From CAWBRT01 sp963832785 (GTDB lineage Bacteria; Acidobacteriota; Terriglobia; Terriglobales; Acidobacteriaceae): DNA of 64,000 bases. The stretch is taken from the NCBI GenBank assembly GCA_963832785.1, contig CAWHVF010000004.1:62001-126000 (forward strand), read 5' to 3'. The notes beneath the pieces were generated by a model. The model made no database searches. It was not told where the DNA came from and saw nothing but the letters and a program-made list of their open reading frames with translations. The position numbers and the translations under genes are program-made. The stretch's first letter is position 1. Each line of letters opens with the position of its first letter. This document shows, in pieces, positions 14,612 through 22,538 of this stretch.

Positions 14612-16560
14612 ATGGTACCTTCAAACTGCTGATTCATTGGCTCCCGCCTGCTTACGAACAGGCCGCGGGACAATTCCTCGAGCCGCTCAAGGCCGGTCGG
14701 CTGTCCCTGCCGGTATACCAGCACCTGTGGTTGCCGCGGAAAGGCCTTTTGAAAATCGCCTGCCACTTGCAACTCCCTTCGCCGCACTGCCTCGCACAGC
14801 TGGCATTTGCCCGGTGGCGTAATCCGATTCAAGAAGATCGATTGCGCCGGAATGCCCAATGTGTCGCACGCCCGCAGAAGGTCCCGGGTCTCTTCCAATG
14901 CCATTTCTGTCGGAATGCTCACGGCGTAAAGGATGGTCCTGGCCGGATCGCTCACCAGCGCCCGGAATTTCTTGAGATTTTTCGACAAATCCACCAACAG
15001 GCCGGCAAAGTTCGGCAGTTCGATAACTCGCTGGTATTTGATCAGCACCTGGAAGAATGCTCGCAGCCACTGGTTGATTAGCGAGGGAAGCTGCATCAGG
15101 CGAAGAAAGTGCCCGGTGGGCGCCGAATCCAGCACCAGCAAGTCGTACCGGCGGCTGGAAAGAAGTTCCAGTATGCGCGCCAGGGCCGTTACTTCCTCCA
15201 GTCCAGGCGGTGCCAGGTCCATGAGCTTCTCGAAGACCACCCGATCAAATGTCAGGTCGAAGCGCGTCGAGACCGACTGCAGGAATTGCTCGACGTCGCT
15301 GGCGTAACCAGCCTTAAGCGCCTGAAAAAATGCTGGACTGTCGATCTCCACCGCGCTCAGCCCGGCAACGATCAGGGTAGGCTGCGCGCCGACATCGGTT
15401 GCCAGGCAGGCCGACAATGAGTGTCCCGATTGGGTGGAAACCAGCAGCAGGCGCTTGTTTGGAAGTTCGCGCGCCAGGCGCAGGGCGGTGGCGCAGGCCA
15501 GCGTCGTCTTACCCACTCCTCCCTTGCCGGCGAACATAATGAGGTTGGTTTCCGGCAGGGGAAGCGGCGCAGGATAATCGGGAGGCCGCTTCGGGAGAAC
15601 CGGCAGGGGCCGGCCCGGCGAGGACAATTCGATCAGGCGCGCGTTCTCCCAGAAGCGTTCGAGCCTTTCGGTGCCGCGCACCTCGGCCTCGAGCAGGTCG
15701 ATGGCCCAGACGTTTGTCGGTTCCACGGCGAGCATCAGCTTGCGGATCTGGTCTTTTTCCAGTGAATACGCTTCCGAGCAGGCCGGACATAATCCTGGCC
15801 GGTGCAGTTGATTGACCACCAAGTCCGCGGACGCGATGCCAAAGCGCGTCAAGTCCTGCCGGAGCGCGATTGTCTCCCGCACGCTTAGCGGCTCCGGGAT
15901 GGTAACAGGAACAAACTCGCAGTGCGCCGGGTTGTTCAGCAACGCCATAACCTTGGCGATCGCATCCGACCAGTTGGCGATGAAGCGATCGAGCCGGTCC
16001 ACCTGCCCACACCGGCTGAAGGCCATTCTCATGTAGCGGCGTTTGGCCAGCAGCGCGTCGAGCATCGCCACCCATTTTTGCAGCAGTCCCGGCATCTCCA
16101 GCAACTTGAGGGTATGGCCGCTCGGGGCTGTGTCCACCACGATGCAAGCGTACCGGCCATCTTCCACCCAGTCGGAAACCCGCAGGAACGCCATCAGTTC
16201 ATCCAGGCCGGGAAGCGACAGCCGCAGGAACTGGCCGACGTCTTCGTCATCGAGGAAGGTGCCGGCGGCCGCGATCTCGCGCAGGGTTTGACCGTACATG
16301 GCGCGAAACGCGCTGAGGCACTCGCTGGCGTCCAGCTCCAGGACCTGCAGGTTAGCAGGCGGGACGCTTCCGGCCAGGCTGTCCACAAGCGAATGCGCGG
16401 GGTCGATGGAAACGAGCAAGAACGAATCCCGCGGGCGGGCAGAGGCCAGCCGCAGGGCCGCCGCCGTGGCGCAGGTGGTCTTGCCAACCCCTCCCTTTCC
16501 GCCGAACAGCAGCAGCCGTAAACTGCTTGCATCGAAAAATGACGGACGTATGGATTGCAT
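14551..16560 (-). CDS. Tandem ArsA/GET3-type ATPase of the gas vesicle cluster
   Basis: This 669-residue protein is two ArsA-type ATPase units fused. The first deviant Walker A is GGKGGVGKTTCATAAALRLA near residue 20 and the second is AGKGGVGKTTLACATALRLA near residue 344. Each half also shows DTAPSGHTLKLL or DSAPTGHFLRLM, the switch motif of this family. Each half has a C-x2-C pair later on (CPACSEAYSLE and CQLCEAVRRRE) that could bind zinc. ArsA and Get3 proteins extrude arsenite or target hydrophobic tail-anchored proteins. No arsenic genes are present and the neighbours are all gas vesicle genes, so a chaperone role for the very hydrophobic GvpA-type proteins is a reasonable inference, not a demonstrated function. 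Confidence 0.88.
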   Translation of the reverse strand: MQSIRPSFFDASSLRLLLFGGKGGVGKTTCATAAALRLASARPRDSFLLVSIDPAHSLVDSLAGSVPPANLQVLELDASECLSAFRAMYGQTLREIAAAGTFLDDEDVGQFLRLSLPGLDELMAFLRVSDWVEDGRYACIVVDTAPSGHTLKLLEMPGLLQKWVAMLDALLAKRRYMRMAFSRCGQVDRLDRFIANWSDAIAKVMALLNNPAHCEFVPVTIPEPLSVRETIALRQDLTRFGIASADLVVNQLHRPGLCPACSEAYSLEKDQIRKLMLAVEPTNVWAIDLLEAEVRGTERLERFWENARLIELSSPGRPLPVLPKRPPDYPAPLPLPETNLIMFAGKGGVGKTTLACATALRLARELPNKRLLLVSTQSGHSLSACLATDVGAQPTLIVAGLSAVEIDSPAFFQALKAGYASDVEQFLQSVSTRFDLTFDRVVFEKLMDLAPPGLEEVTALARILELLSSRRYDLLVLDSAPTGHFLRLMQLPSLINQWLRAFFQVLIKYQRVIELPNFAGLLVDLSKNLKKFRALVSDPARTILYAVSIPTEMALEETRDLLRACDTLGIPAQSIFLNRITPPGKCQLCEAVRRRELQVAGDFQKAFPRQPQVLVYRQGQPTGLERLEELSRGLFVSRREPMNQQFEGTICGRISENKATNLNLRGSRS

Positions 16561-16563
16561 GCG

Positions 16564-16866
16564 TTACCCACTGCCGGTGGATTGCCCTTTCACCAGCGGC
16601 GCTTCCTCGGATTGCTCCGTTGCCTGCGCCGCTTCCGCGGCGTCAGGCTGAATCTCATCCAAGCGGTCGAGCCAGCGCTTCTCCAGCTTCTCAAACTCCT
16701 CTTCGCCGATCTCGCCGGCCTCCAGCCGCATGTAAAGCAGCCGCAACTGTTGCGCGATCACCTTCGGTTCGTCATCCAGCTCCTGGCGGGCGCCGTTGTG
16801 GATCTCCTGCACGATCCAGAAAATGCCACGCATCGGGGCAAGCAAGATATCGTCCACCAGCAACAT
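16564..16866 (-). CDS. gvpG: Gas vesicle protein GvpG
   Basis: This 100-residue protein matches GvpG: the N-terminus MLLVDDILLAPMRGIFWIV, then an acidic helical stretch with LRLLYMRLEAGEIGEEEFEK. GvpG acts with GvpF/L proteins in early vesicle assembly in haloarchaea. It lies between gvpF/L and the tandem ATPase, 3 bases before the latter, which fits one operon. The last 25 residues are alanine- and glutamate-rich and poorly conserved. Confidence 0.93.
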   Translation of the reverse strand: MLLVDDILLAPMRGIFWIVQEIHNGARQELDDEPKVIAQQLRLLYMRLEAGEIGEEEFEKLEKRWLDRLDEIQPDAAEAAQATEQSEEAPLVKGQSTGSG

Positions 16867-16885
16867 GAGCTACCTGCTCCAGGAA

Positions 16886-17680
16886 TCAGGCCGCCAGGAA
16901 AATGTCGACAAAGTTGTGCGGCGCCCATGGCCCGTTGTAATCAAACGAAAAATTATTGTCGAACAAGCGCGCGGCTTGAAACACCGCGTCGCCAAAACTC
17001 TCCTGGTCCTGGCGCCTGATCAGGCACGCCAGGTTTATGACCTCGTTGTCGGCGCGGCAGTTGTTAACTTTGATCTGAGAACAAATGCGCAATACGACAC
17101 CTTCGACCTGTTCCGCACAGCGATTACGGGCCTCGCCGCGCAGCCGGTCGAACATGCGTCCCAGTTCGATCTTCTCTTCCTGAGTAGGCGCACGGCCACC
17201 CCCCACCAGCCGGTCCCTGGCCGCCCGCAGCTCGGGATGGGTGGCGACGAAATACTCAAAAATGTTCGGCACCTCCCAGGAGACGCGCAGCCCCATCTCC
17301 ACCTTGCCAGCCACGTGCTCCAGCTGTTCGAGGAAGCGGTGCTGGTTCTGTTTGAGGATGCCGCGAACCGCCTCAGAATCGTTCGCCAGTATCCCGAACG
17401 ACATCGGCAGGGGAGTGGTGCCGGCCAGGAGTTGCTTCAACACCTCCTGGTGCGTGGCCAGGCGCCGGCGCTCCGGCCGGATTTTCTCGCCGGTGACTCC
17501 GCTGACCACCGCTGCCAACGGCCCTTCCACTATGGTCGAGACCGGCTCGCCGTCCATGCCAAGACAACTGCATGGATGAGCATCGGCGGCGTAGATGGCG
17601 GCGAACAAATATAGCCGCCTTGGGCTGCAGACCTTGGGCGGACCAATGGCAGAAGCTTCGCCGACAGTGTGCGCGTTCAT
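16886..17680 (-). CDS. Gas vesicle protein GvpF/GvpL family (copy 3)
   Basis: This 264-residue protein has the GvpF/L layout: an N-terminal domain (LYLFAAIY..., a GPLAAVVS strand, LATHQEVLKQLL, PMSFGIL), a middle helical part, and the typical C-terminal signature FDYNGPWAPHNFVDI. GvpF and GvpL are accessory proteins that bind GvpA and are thought to keep it soluble or start assembly. AAAGGAG lies three bases before the ATG. Of the three copies this is the best match to classical F/L proteins. It sits next to gvpG, as in many bacterial clusters. Confidence 0.92.
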   Translation of the reverse strand: MNAHTVGEASAIGPPKVCSPRRLYLFAAIYAADAHPCSCLGMDGEPVSTIVEGPLAAVVSGVTGEKIRPERRRLATHQEVLKQLLAGTTPLPMSFGILANDSEAVRGILKQNQHRFLEQLEHVAGKVEMGLRVSWEVPNIFEYFVATHPELRAARDRLVGGGRAPTQEEKIELGRMFDRLRGEARNRCAEQVEGVVLRICSQIKVNNCRADNEVINLACLIRRQDQESFGDAVFQAARLFDNNFSFDYNGPWAPHNFVDIFLAA

Positions 17681-17757
17681 GTGCTCCTTTGCTCAGGCGG
17701 CGAACGTTTTGAGCCAGCAATACCGGCGTTCGCTACGCCCTATTTATCCGTAGCCTC

Positions 17758-18060
17758 TCAGTAGCGAATGCGGAAGCCGGCGTTCGCCTTCCGATTCGAC
17801 ACGCCCTTGCTGAGTGCGGCTTCCTTTGCCGGGCCGGGCGCCAAGCCTTCCAGCAACGTCTGCTTCTCCTCTTCTATCTCATTAAGCCTGGTGTCGATGT
17901 CGTGTATGCGTGCGGCGGCACTGCTGCGTTCCGCGTTTCGGCGGGCCTTCTCCATCTCCAGGCAGGTAATCTGCATGAAGCGGCGATAGGGCAATGCGTG
18001 CGTGTCCGCTCTGCCCGCCAGCGTACGGATGTTCTTCAACCCTCGCGCCGGAATCCGCAT
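17758..18060 (-). CDS. Uncharacterised small gas vesicle cluster protein
   Basis: About 100 residues, predicted mostly helical, beginning MRIPARGLKNIRTLAGR and ending with a basic AGFRIRY tail. A longer frame reaches 18096, but AAGGAG seven bases before ATG 18060 fixes the start, five bases after the gvpN stop. The middle (ITCLEMEKARRNAER, then IHDIDTRLNEIEEEKQTLLEGL) looks like a coiled coil. I do not recognise a named family. Its position between gvpN and gvpF/L inside the operon suggests a vesicle-specific accessory or surface protein. Confidence 0.75.
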   Translation of the reverse strand: MRIPARGLKNIRTLAGRADTHALPYRRFMQITCLEMEKARRNAERSSAAARIHDIDTRLNEIEEEKQTLLEGLAPGPAKEAALSKGVSNRKANAGFRIRY

Positions 18061-18064
18061 GGCC

Positions 18065-19084
18065 CTACTCCTTCCTCGCCGCTTTCCTGGCGGCACGCGC
18101 CACCGGCCTTAAAGCCGCCTCGCCATGCTCCTCGCAAACCTTGTGGACAGCCTCTTCCACCTTGTTCGCCATAAGGGAGTGGCCGTCGTGGGTTACCTTG
18201 GCCGTGTTGGTATTGAGCACGTCGCGATAGACGGAGCGAAATACCGGATCGCCCAGGCAGGCATGGCCCTTGCGATACGCCAGGATCTTGGCGATGGCGA
18301 TCGACGCCCGGATCGTCGGGCGGTGATTGTTCACGCCCACGCCCCTCAATGCGCGAACGATATCCACAATGACCTCGGCATCGACACGAGAAACTCCCGA
18401 CTTGGCCATGGTTACCTTTACCTCGGTCTCGCGGTCGAAGTGGCCGACCTCGATGGTGATCAGCCGGTCCATGAGTGCGTCTTGCGTCTTGTGCACGCCC
18501 GCGTACTCTTCCGGGTTCGAGGTAAAGATGGCGCGGAAGTCCGGATGCACCTGCATGTACCCTTCACCCGACCGGCGGAGGCTCGGTAGGTTGAGAATTC
18601 TCTCCTCCAGCACACTGAGCAGGGCGTTGTTGGCCTCGGGGCGGGAGCGGTTGAACTCGTCATAGATGAGCGTGTAGCCGGCTTGACAGGCCTGGGTCAG
18701 CCGGTTATCCACCCACACGGTGTTCATGTTCTCCTCTGTTCTTACGACCGAGCGGATGTAGTTATCCACCAGCTTGGACTTGCGATAGCCGGAGTCTTTG
18801 CCGATAAGGTCGGAGCTGCTGAACTCGTCGTCTCCGTGGATCAGCGTTACCGGGCGCCGCCGCTGGGCGGCAACGTGAAAAGCCAGCGTCGTCTTGCCCG
18901 TGCCCGCCGGGCCGGCAAAGTGCACGGAGTAGCCTACCTCCAGGTAAGCCAGAACACGTTCGGTCAATTCCTGAATTTGGGGAGTGGATACGAACTCGTC
19001 GCTGGCCTCCGGCGACACCTGCTCTTCTTCCAGCGATAAGCGGACTATCGAAGGCGTATGCTCGGCGGTTTCCGAATTAATCAT
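18065..19084 (-). CDS. gvpN: Gas vesicle protein GvpN, MoxR-type AAA ATPase
   Basis: This 339-residue protein has Walker A GPAGTGKTTLAFHVA near residue 60, Walker B TLIYDEFNRSRPEANNALL near 138 and sensor FTSNPEEYAGVHKTQDALMDR near 192. The last is typical of GvpN and MoxR/CbbQ ATPases. GvpN helps vesicles grow to full size. The C-terminus carries about 12 extra basic and alanine residues. The first 35 residues are acidic and variable. It follows the GvpC-like gene after a 98-base gap that contains a palindromic repeat, so expression could drop at that point. Confidence 0.95.
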   Translation of the reverse strand: MINSETAEHTPSIVRLSLEEEQVSPEASDEFVSTPQIQELTERVLAYLEVGYSVHFAGPAGTGKTTLAFHVAAQRRRPVTLIHGDDEFSSSDLIGKDSGYRKSKLVDNYIRSVVRTEENMNTVWVDNRLTQACQAGYTLIYDEFNRSRPEANNALLSVLEERILNLPSLRRSGEGYMQVHPDFRAIFTSNPEEYAGVHKTQDALMDRLITIEVGHFDRETEVKVTMAKSGVSRVDAEVIVDIVRALRGVGVNNHRPTIRASIAIAKILAYRKGHACLGDPVFRSVYRDVLNTNTAKVTHDGHSLMANKVEEAVHKVCEEHGEAALRPVARAARKAARKE

Positions 19085-19121
19085 TGAAAATCCTGGTGGC
19101 TCCTGGCCATGAAAGATAAAT

Positions 19122-19176
19122 GGGCTTTAGCCTACAACGGGTGTCCGGCACCGAAACGAGCTGCAGCCTAAAGCCC
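19122..19176. repeat. Palindromic intergenic repeat (GGGCTTTAG / CTAAAGCCC)
   Basis: GGGCTTTAG (19122-19130) and CTAAAGCCC (19168-19176) form a perfect 9-bp inverted repeat with a 37-base loop, in the gap between the GvpC-like gene and gvpN. From general knowledge, GGCTAAAGCC-type palindromes recur in Acidobacteriota genomes; I see only one in this window. In RNA it would form a stem after the gvpA and GvpC-like messages and could stabilise them or reduce read-through into gvpN. Confidence 0.5.
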
Positions 19177-19182
19177 CTTTGC

Positions 19183-19464
19183 TCACGCCTGTCCAGCCCA
19201 AGCTTTCCGGACTCCTGCCAGGTCTGAACGCATCGCCTGCTGCTGCGCGCTGACCGTGTGCTTGAGCGCTTTAAGAAACGCCAGCCGGGCGCCCTTCGCC
19301 CTCTGGGACATCGCCATGCGGGCACTGTGGAACTGAAGGCAGAGCTCGTTCACCGAATGCCGGCGGTCCTGTGCGGCACGCGCCATGGCGTTCATCATTT
19401 CACCACGCCGCTTTCTCATGCCGACGATCTCCCGGCACAACTGAGTCATGTCCGTGGTTAACAT
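19183..19464 (-). CDS. Candidate GvpC-like vesicle-binding protein
   Basis: This 93-residue protein is strongly helical. The end (FHSARMAMSQRAKGARLAF, then LKALKHTVSAQQQAMRSDL) recalls one or two of the amphipathic repeats of cyanobacterial GvpC, with alanine, glutamine, arginine and phenylalanine in similar spacing, but this is not a clear homology. A longer frame reaches 19554; ATG 19464 is preferred because it begins the recognisable MLTTDMTQLCREIVG block. It lies between gvpA and gvpN, which is exactly where gvpC sits in cyanobacteria. GvpC strengthens the vesicle from outside. Function here is inferred from place and shape only. Confidence 0.6.
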   Translation of the reverse strand: MLTTDMTQLCREIVGMRKRRGEMMNAMARAAQDRRHSVNELCLQFHSARMAMSQRAKGARLAFLKALKHTVSAQQQAMRSDLAGVRKAWAGQA

Positions 19465-19579
19465 TGCCACATCCCTTTCTTGAGTGTTCCGTTGCGTTTG
19501 CAGGAGCGTTCCCCCGCCGGCCGGCGAGAGGTCCACTGCCAAACCTCGCGCCAAGCCAGGAGGAGCTTGCCACCCATCT

Positions 19580-19798
19580 CTACGCCGGAGCGGCAGCGCT
19601 GGCTGTCAAACCGATAGCTTCGGCATACTTCAAGTAGGTCTCGACCGAAGCGATGACCACGCGGGCTTCCACCGAGAGCAGCTCGATGCCGACCAGGGAA
19701 ACCTTTGCCCAGGCGTCGATCACAATACCTTTGTCCAGAATGCGATCTACGACCTCGGCCAGGCTCGAGGAGTCAGTTGATTTCTGCACTTGCGCCAT
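19580..19798 (-). CDS. gvpA: Major gas vesicle shell protein GvpA
   Basis: This 72-residue protein is a canonical GvpA: LAEVVDRILDKGIVIDAWAK, then VSLVGIELLSVEARVVIASVETYLKYAEAIG. The short length without extra tail marks it as the main wall protein rather than a J/M/S paralogue. GvpA monomers form the ribbed, gas-permeable, water-excluding wall. GGAG stands nine bases before the ATG. A candidate sigma-54 promoter (19860-19875) would give a short leader of about 50 bases, which would suit a gene that must be expressed far above the rest of the operon. Confidence 0.97.
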   Translation of the reverse strand: MAQVQKSTDSSSLAEVVDRILDKGIVIDAWAKVSLVGIELLSVEARVVIASVETYLKYAEAIGLTASAAAPA

Positions 19799-19810
19799 TG
19801 TGTTTTTCTC

Positions 19811-20398
19811 CTATTCCGATTCGACTACAGCCCCCTGTTCGAGGGCCGCAATCAGAAGGAGCAAGCGCGTAGCCAAGCCCAAGATCGGCCGCCGCATTTT
19901 TATGTTGTTTCTTTTTGCCACTTTGAGCATCGTCACTTTGCCATCGCGGCGGGAATATAGAACCGGATTCATAGCGCCGCTTCCACAACCTATGGAATCG
20001 CGGCGCGCACGCAAGCTTGTGCAAACCGCGCGCACGATTTGTTCGTTCAGAAAAGGCTTGCCCACGAACTGCTGAACTACGCCGCTGGCTTTTGCCTGTC
20101 GTATTACCGCGTCGTCCTGGTCGAAGTACCCCGAGACCACGATGATGCAAATGCCCGGAGCAACCGCGCGGATGCGGCGCGCCAACTCAAGCCCGTCCAT
20201 GTCCGCCAGCTTGGCATCCAGCAGCGCGATGGCAAAGCGGGTGGCGCGCACCGCTTCCAGCGCCTGCTCCGCCCGCATCGCGCACCGCGTCTCCCAACCG
20301 TTTTTTCGCAAGATATGTTCGAGAGCCCAGCAGCTATCCGGCTCGTCATCCACCACCAGGCATACGGCCTCGTGGCTTTTCACTGGTTCCTCCCGCAT
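19811..20398 (-). CDS. Receiver-domain response regulator without DNA-binding domain
   Basis: This 195-residue protein has a full receiver domain: VCLVVDDEPDS near residue 16, phospho-acceptor D in IALLDAKLADMDG near 60, VVSGYFDQ near 88, and GKPF near 116. After it come about 70 residues with no known output domain, basic then hydrophobic. A longer frame upstream exists, but ATG 20398 is 19 bases inside the histidine kinase gene and fits translational coupling. It would relay phosphate from the kinase or act by protein contact. The 3' end of the gene also contains the candidate promoter of gvpA, which may explain the poorly conserved tail. Confidence 0.85.
   Translation of the reverse strand: MREEPVKSHEAVCLVVDDEPDSCWALEHILRKNGWETRCAMRAEQALEAVRATRFAIALLDAKLADMDGLELARRIRAVAPGICIIVVSGYFDQDDAVIRQAKASGVVQQFVGKPFLNEQIVRAVCTSLRARRDSIGCGSGAMNPVLYSRRDGKVTMLKVAKRNNIKMRRPILGLATRLLLLIAALEQGAVVESE
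19860..19875 (-). promoter_or_regulatory. Candidate sigma-54 (-24/-12) promoter for gvpA
   Basis: On the minus strand the sequence reads TGGCTACGCGCTTGCT. GG and GC are exactly 10 bases apart, as sigma-54 requires, TGGC and TTGCT match the -24 and -12 elements, and only the three inner -24 bases differ from TGGCACG. The start of transcription would be near 19849, about 50 bases before the gvpA ATG. It lies inside the 3' end of the receiver gene. An NtrC-type activator is encoded 7 kb upstream in the same cluster. Confidence 0.45.
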
Positions 20399-21888
20399 GC
20401 CGGCAGTTTGACCCGGAACGAACTGCCCTTTTCCGGAGCGCTTTCCACCTCGATCGAACCGCCGTGCTGTTGCACAACCGAGTAACAGATCGAAAGTCCC
20501 AGCCCGGTTCCTTTGCCCATCGCCTGGGTCGTATAGAAGGGATCGAAAATCTTGTCGATCTCCTCGCCGGCGATGCCGCAGCCGGTGTCGGCAACCCGCA
20601 CGCAAAGTATCTTGGCCGAGCGTTCCAGGGCGACCGTTAGCCTACCGCCGTCGGGCATGGCGTTGAGGGCGTTGAGAAAGAGGTTGAGAAAGGTGTGCTC
20701 CAGCAGGCTGGCATTACCGCGAAGAAGAACCTTGCCCGGCGGGAGGTCGGTCACGATAGACGTGTTCTGGATTGCCGCCTGGTGCTCCACCAGCTTGATG
20801 GCCTCGCGCAAGACCATGACCAGGTCGGTCTCGACCATGTCCCAGCGCGCCGAAGGCCGCGCGAAGCGCAGCAGGTTCCCGATTATTTCCGAGGCGCGGC
20901 GGATGCCAACGTAAACCTTCTCCGCGCACTCCTTGCGGAACTCCGGAGTAATATCTTCCTCCATCAGAAACTGCGCGGCTGACGATGAGATGGCCAACGG
21001 AGTGCGGACCTGATGCGCAATCCCTCCGGCCATTACTCCGAGCGCGGCCAGTTTCTGCGACTGCACCAACTGTTGCTCCAGCTTGCGGCGTTCGCTGAGA
21101 TCGCGGCCTACGGCCACGACCCCAGCCGTGCGCCCGCTATCGTCCTTCATCGGCGAGAAGGCCCAGGAGACCGTTACCCGATTGCCGGTCTTGGAGATCA
21201 GGTCGTGCTCGGCTACGCCGGAACCGCTCTGCCGGGCGTAGGCCGAGAAGAATTCCTTCAACGACGGGCGTTGCTCCGCGGCGCAAAAGTCCCACAGATG
21301 CCGGCCTCGCACCTCGTCCAGCCGGAATCCCGATAACCGTTCCGCCGCCCGGTTCCAGGTGAATATGCGGCCCGGCACATCGGTCGAGACCACCAGTTCA
21401 TTGGCGCACTCCACCACGCTGGCCAAATGCCGCTCCACTCTGCGGATCTCCTCCGCCAGACGGAGTTGCTCGGTCATATCGTCCATGAGCAGCATCACCA
21501 GTTCCACTCGCTTGTCCCAGATAAGCGGGAGAATGCTGTAGTAGTACGTGCGCAACGGCACTCTCGGCGCGCGATATGTCAGCCGTTGCGGGCTCGGCGA
21601 ACTGATGCCGGAAAATACCTCCTGTATTTCCCTCTCCAGGCGCAGGTCCTCTACTATCACGCGTGGAAACACGTCGATCAGACGTTTTCCCAGAGTCTCT
21701 TTCTCGCCGCGGCGCGTCTTCTCCAGGAAGTTCCGGTTGGCCAGCACAACCTGCAGGTTTTCGTCGATCAGCACGACCGACGATGGGATGCTGTCCACCA
21801 GCAGGCGGTACATCATATGCGGATTGGCGTCGATCAGACGTCGATACCGCTCTTCCGCCCGCTGGCACGAAATGGGGATGCTCGTCAT
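20380..21888 (-). CDS. Soluble PAS-domain sensor histidine kinase
   Basis: This 502-residue protein has two PAS domains (about residues 28-140 and 155-275), a HisKA domain with GGIAHQVRTPLA near 290, and a HATPase domain with N box LNLFLNALNAMPDGG, G1 VADTGCGIAGEEIDKIF and G2 GKGTGLGLSI. The phosphorylation box is H-Q-V-R-T-P-L, as in FlrB/FleS-type kinases that work with sigma-54 activators. No transmembrane segment or signal peptide is seen, so it senses a cytoplasmic cue, perhaps redox or oxygen through PAS. It overlaps the GvpF/L gene upstream (4 bases) and the receiver gene downstream. Confidence 0.92.
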   Translation of the reverse strand: MTSIPISCQRAEERYRRLIDANPHMMYRLLVDSIPSSVVLIDENLQVVLANRNFLEKTRRGEKETLGKRLIDVFPRVIVEDLRLEREIQEVFSGISSPSPQRLTYRAPRVPLRTYYYSILPLIWDKRVELVMLLMDDMTEQLRLAEEIRRVERHLASVVECANELVVSTDVPGRIFTWNRAAERLSGFRLDEVRGRHLWDFCAAEQRPSLKEFFSAYARQSGSGVAEHDLISKTGNRVTVSWAFSPMKDDSGRTAGVVAVGRDLSERRKLEQQLVQSQKLAALGVMAGGIAHQVRTPLAISSSAAQFLMEEDITPEFRKECAEKVYVGIRRASEIIGNLLRFARPSARWDMVETDLVMVLREAIKLVEHQAAIQNTSIVTDLPPGKVLLRGNASLLEHTFLNLFLNALNAMPDGGRLTVALERSAKILCVRVADTGCGIAGEEIDKIFDPFYTTQAMGKGTGLGLSICYSVVQQHGGSIEVESAPEKGSSFRVKLPACGRNQ

Positions 21889-22538
21889 TGCACGAAGTTA
21901 TAAGGTGGCCAGGGACCACTGATGAGGAGTTTCGTGCCCGGTGGCGCGGGAAAAGCCTTGGCCCGCGCTCGAAAATCTGCCGCCGCAGACCGCGGCACCA
22001 AAAAGTGAAGTGAAATGATCCTGCCGGCGGAGGTTTGACCGGCCTCGCGGCTCATTCCCGTGTAGCATCCGGCGAGCGAGTGGCACAGCTTGCCGTCCCA
22101 CAGGTTCCCCCTTGCATCCAGGCCTGCATGCCGCCTGCGCGCCGCCGCCAGATACTGCGCGCCGCGGGTTGGGGGCGCCGCCAGCGCGGTTGCGTCCGGC
22201 ACAACTGCTCCCTGGCGGAGCACTCGCAGACTCATTTCCACCCGGCCGTCCACTCGCTCCAGCAACCGCTCGAAGCGCTGCCTGTGTTCGGCCAGCAGCG
22301 ACCGCGCCTGCGCCATGGAATCCAGCAGGCAGCCGAAACGAAAGGGAATTATCGTGCGAGCCTGGTGAAAAGCGGCAATGATTTTTTCAAACGCTACCAA
22401 TCGCGCGATGCCGACCGGGGTTGCTCCCTCCCATGCCGTCAGCGCGGCTGCCAGCCCCTGCTCTTCGGCAATCGATACCCCGCATATTGAAGGCGCGGAG
22501 GCCCCCTGCCGGAACACGCAATGCAGCAAGTACTTCAT
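21885..22538 (-). CDS. Gas vesicle protein GvpF/GvpL family (copy 2)
   Basis: This 217-residue, somewhat shortened member has the N-terminal KYLLHCVF strand, IIPFRFGCLLDS in place of the usual P-x-R-F-G motif, RVDGRVEMSLRVL, and the end signature SGPWPPYNFV. The N-terminal domain is shorter than in copy 3. GvpF/L proteins bind GvpA during assembly. It overlaps both neighbours by 4 bases (ATGA type), which places the kinase firmly inside the vesicle operon. Confidence 0.88.
   Translation of the reverse strand: MKYLLHCVFRQGASAPSICGVSIAEEQGLAAALTAWEGATPVGIARLVAFEKIIAAFHQARTIIPFRFGCLLDSMAQARSLLAEHRQRFERLLERVDGRVEMSLRVLRQGAVVPDATALAAPPTRGAQYLAAARRRHAGLDARGNLWDGKLCHSLAGCYTGMSREAGQTSAGRIISLHFLVPRSAAADFRARAKAFPAPPGTKLLISGPWPPYNFVQ

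Noticed and set aside
20399..20605. Upstream extension of the receiver gene reading frame
   Set aside because: It is a shadow of the histidine kinase 3' end; the receiver fold and a coupled ATG begin at 20398.
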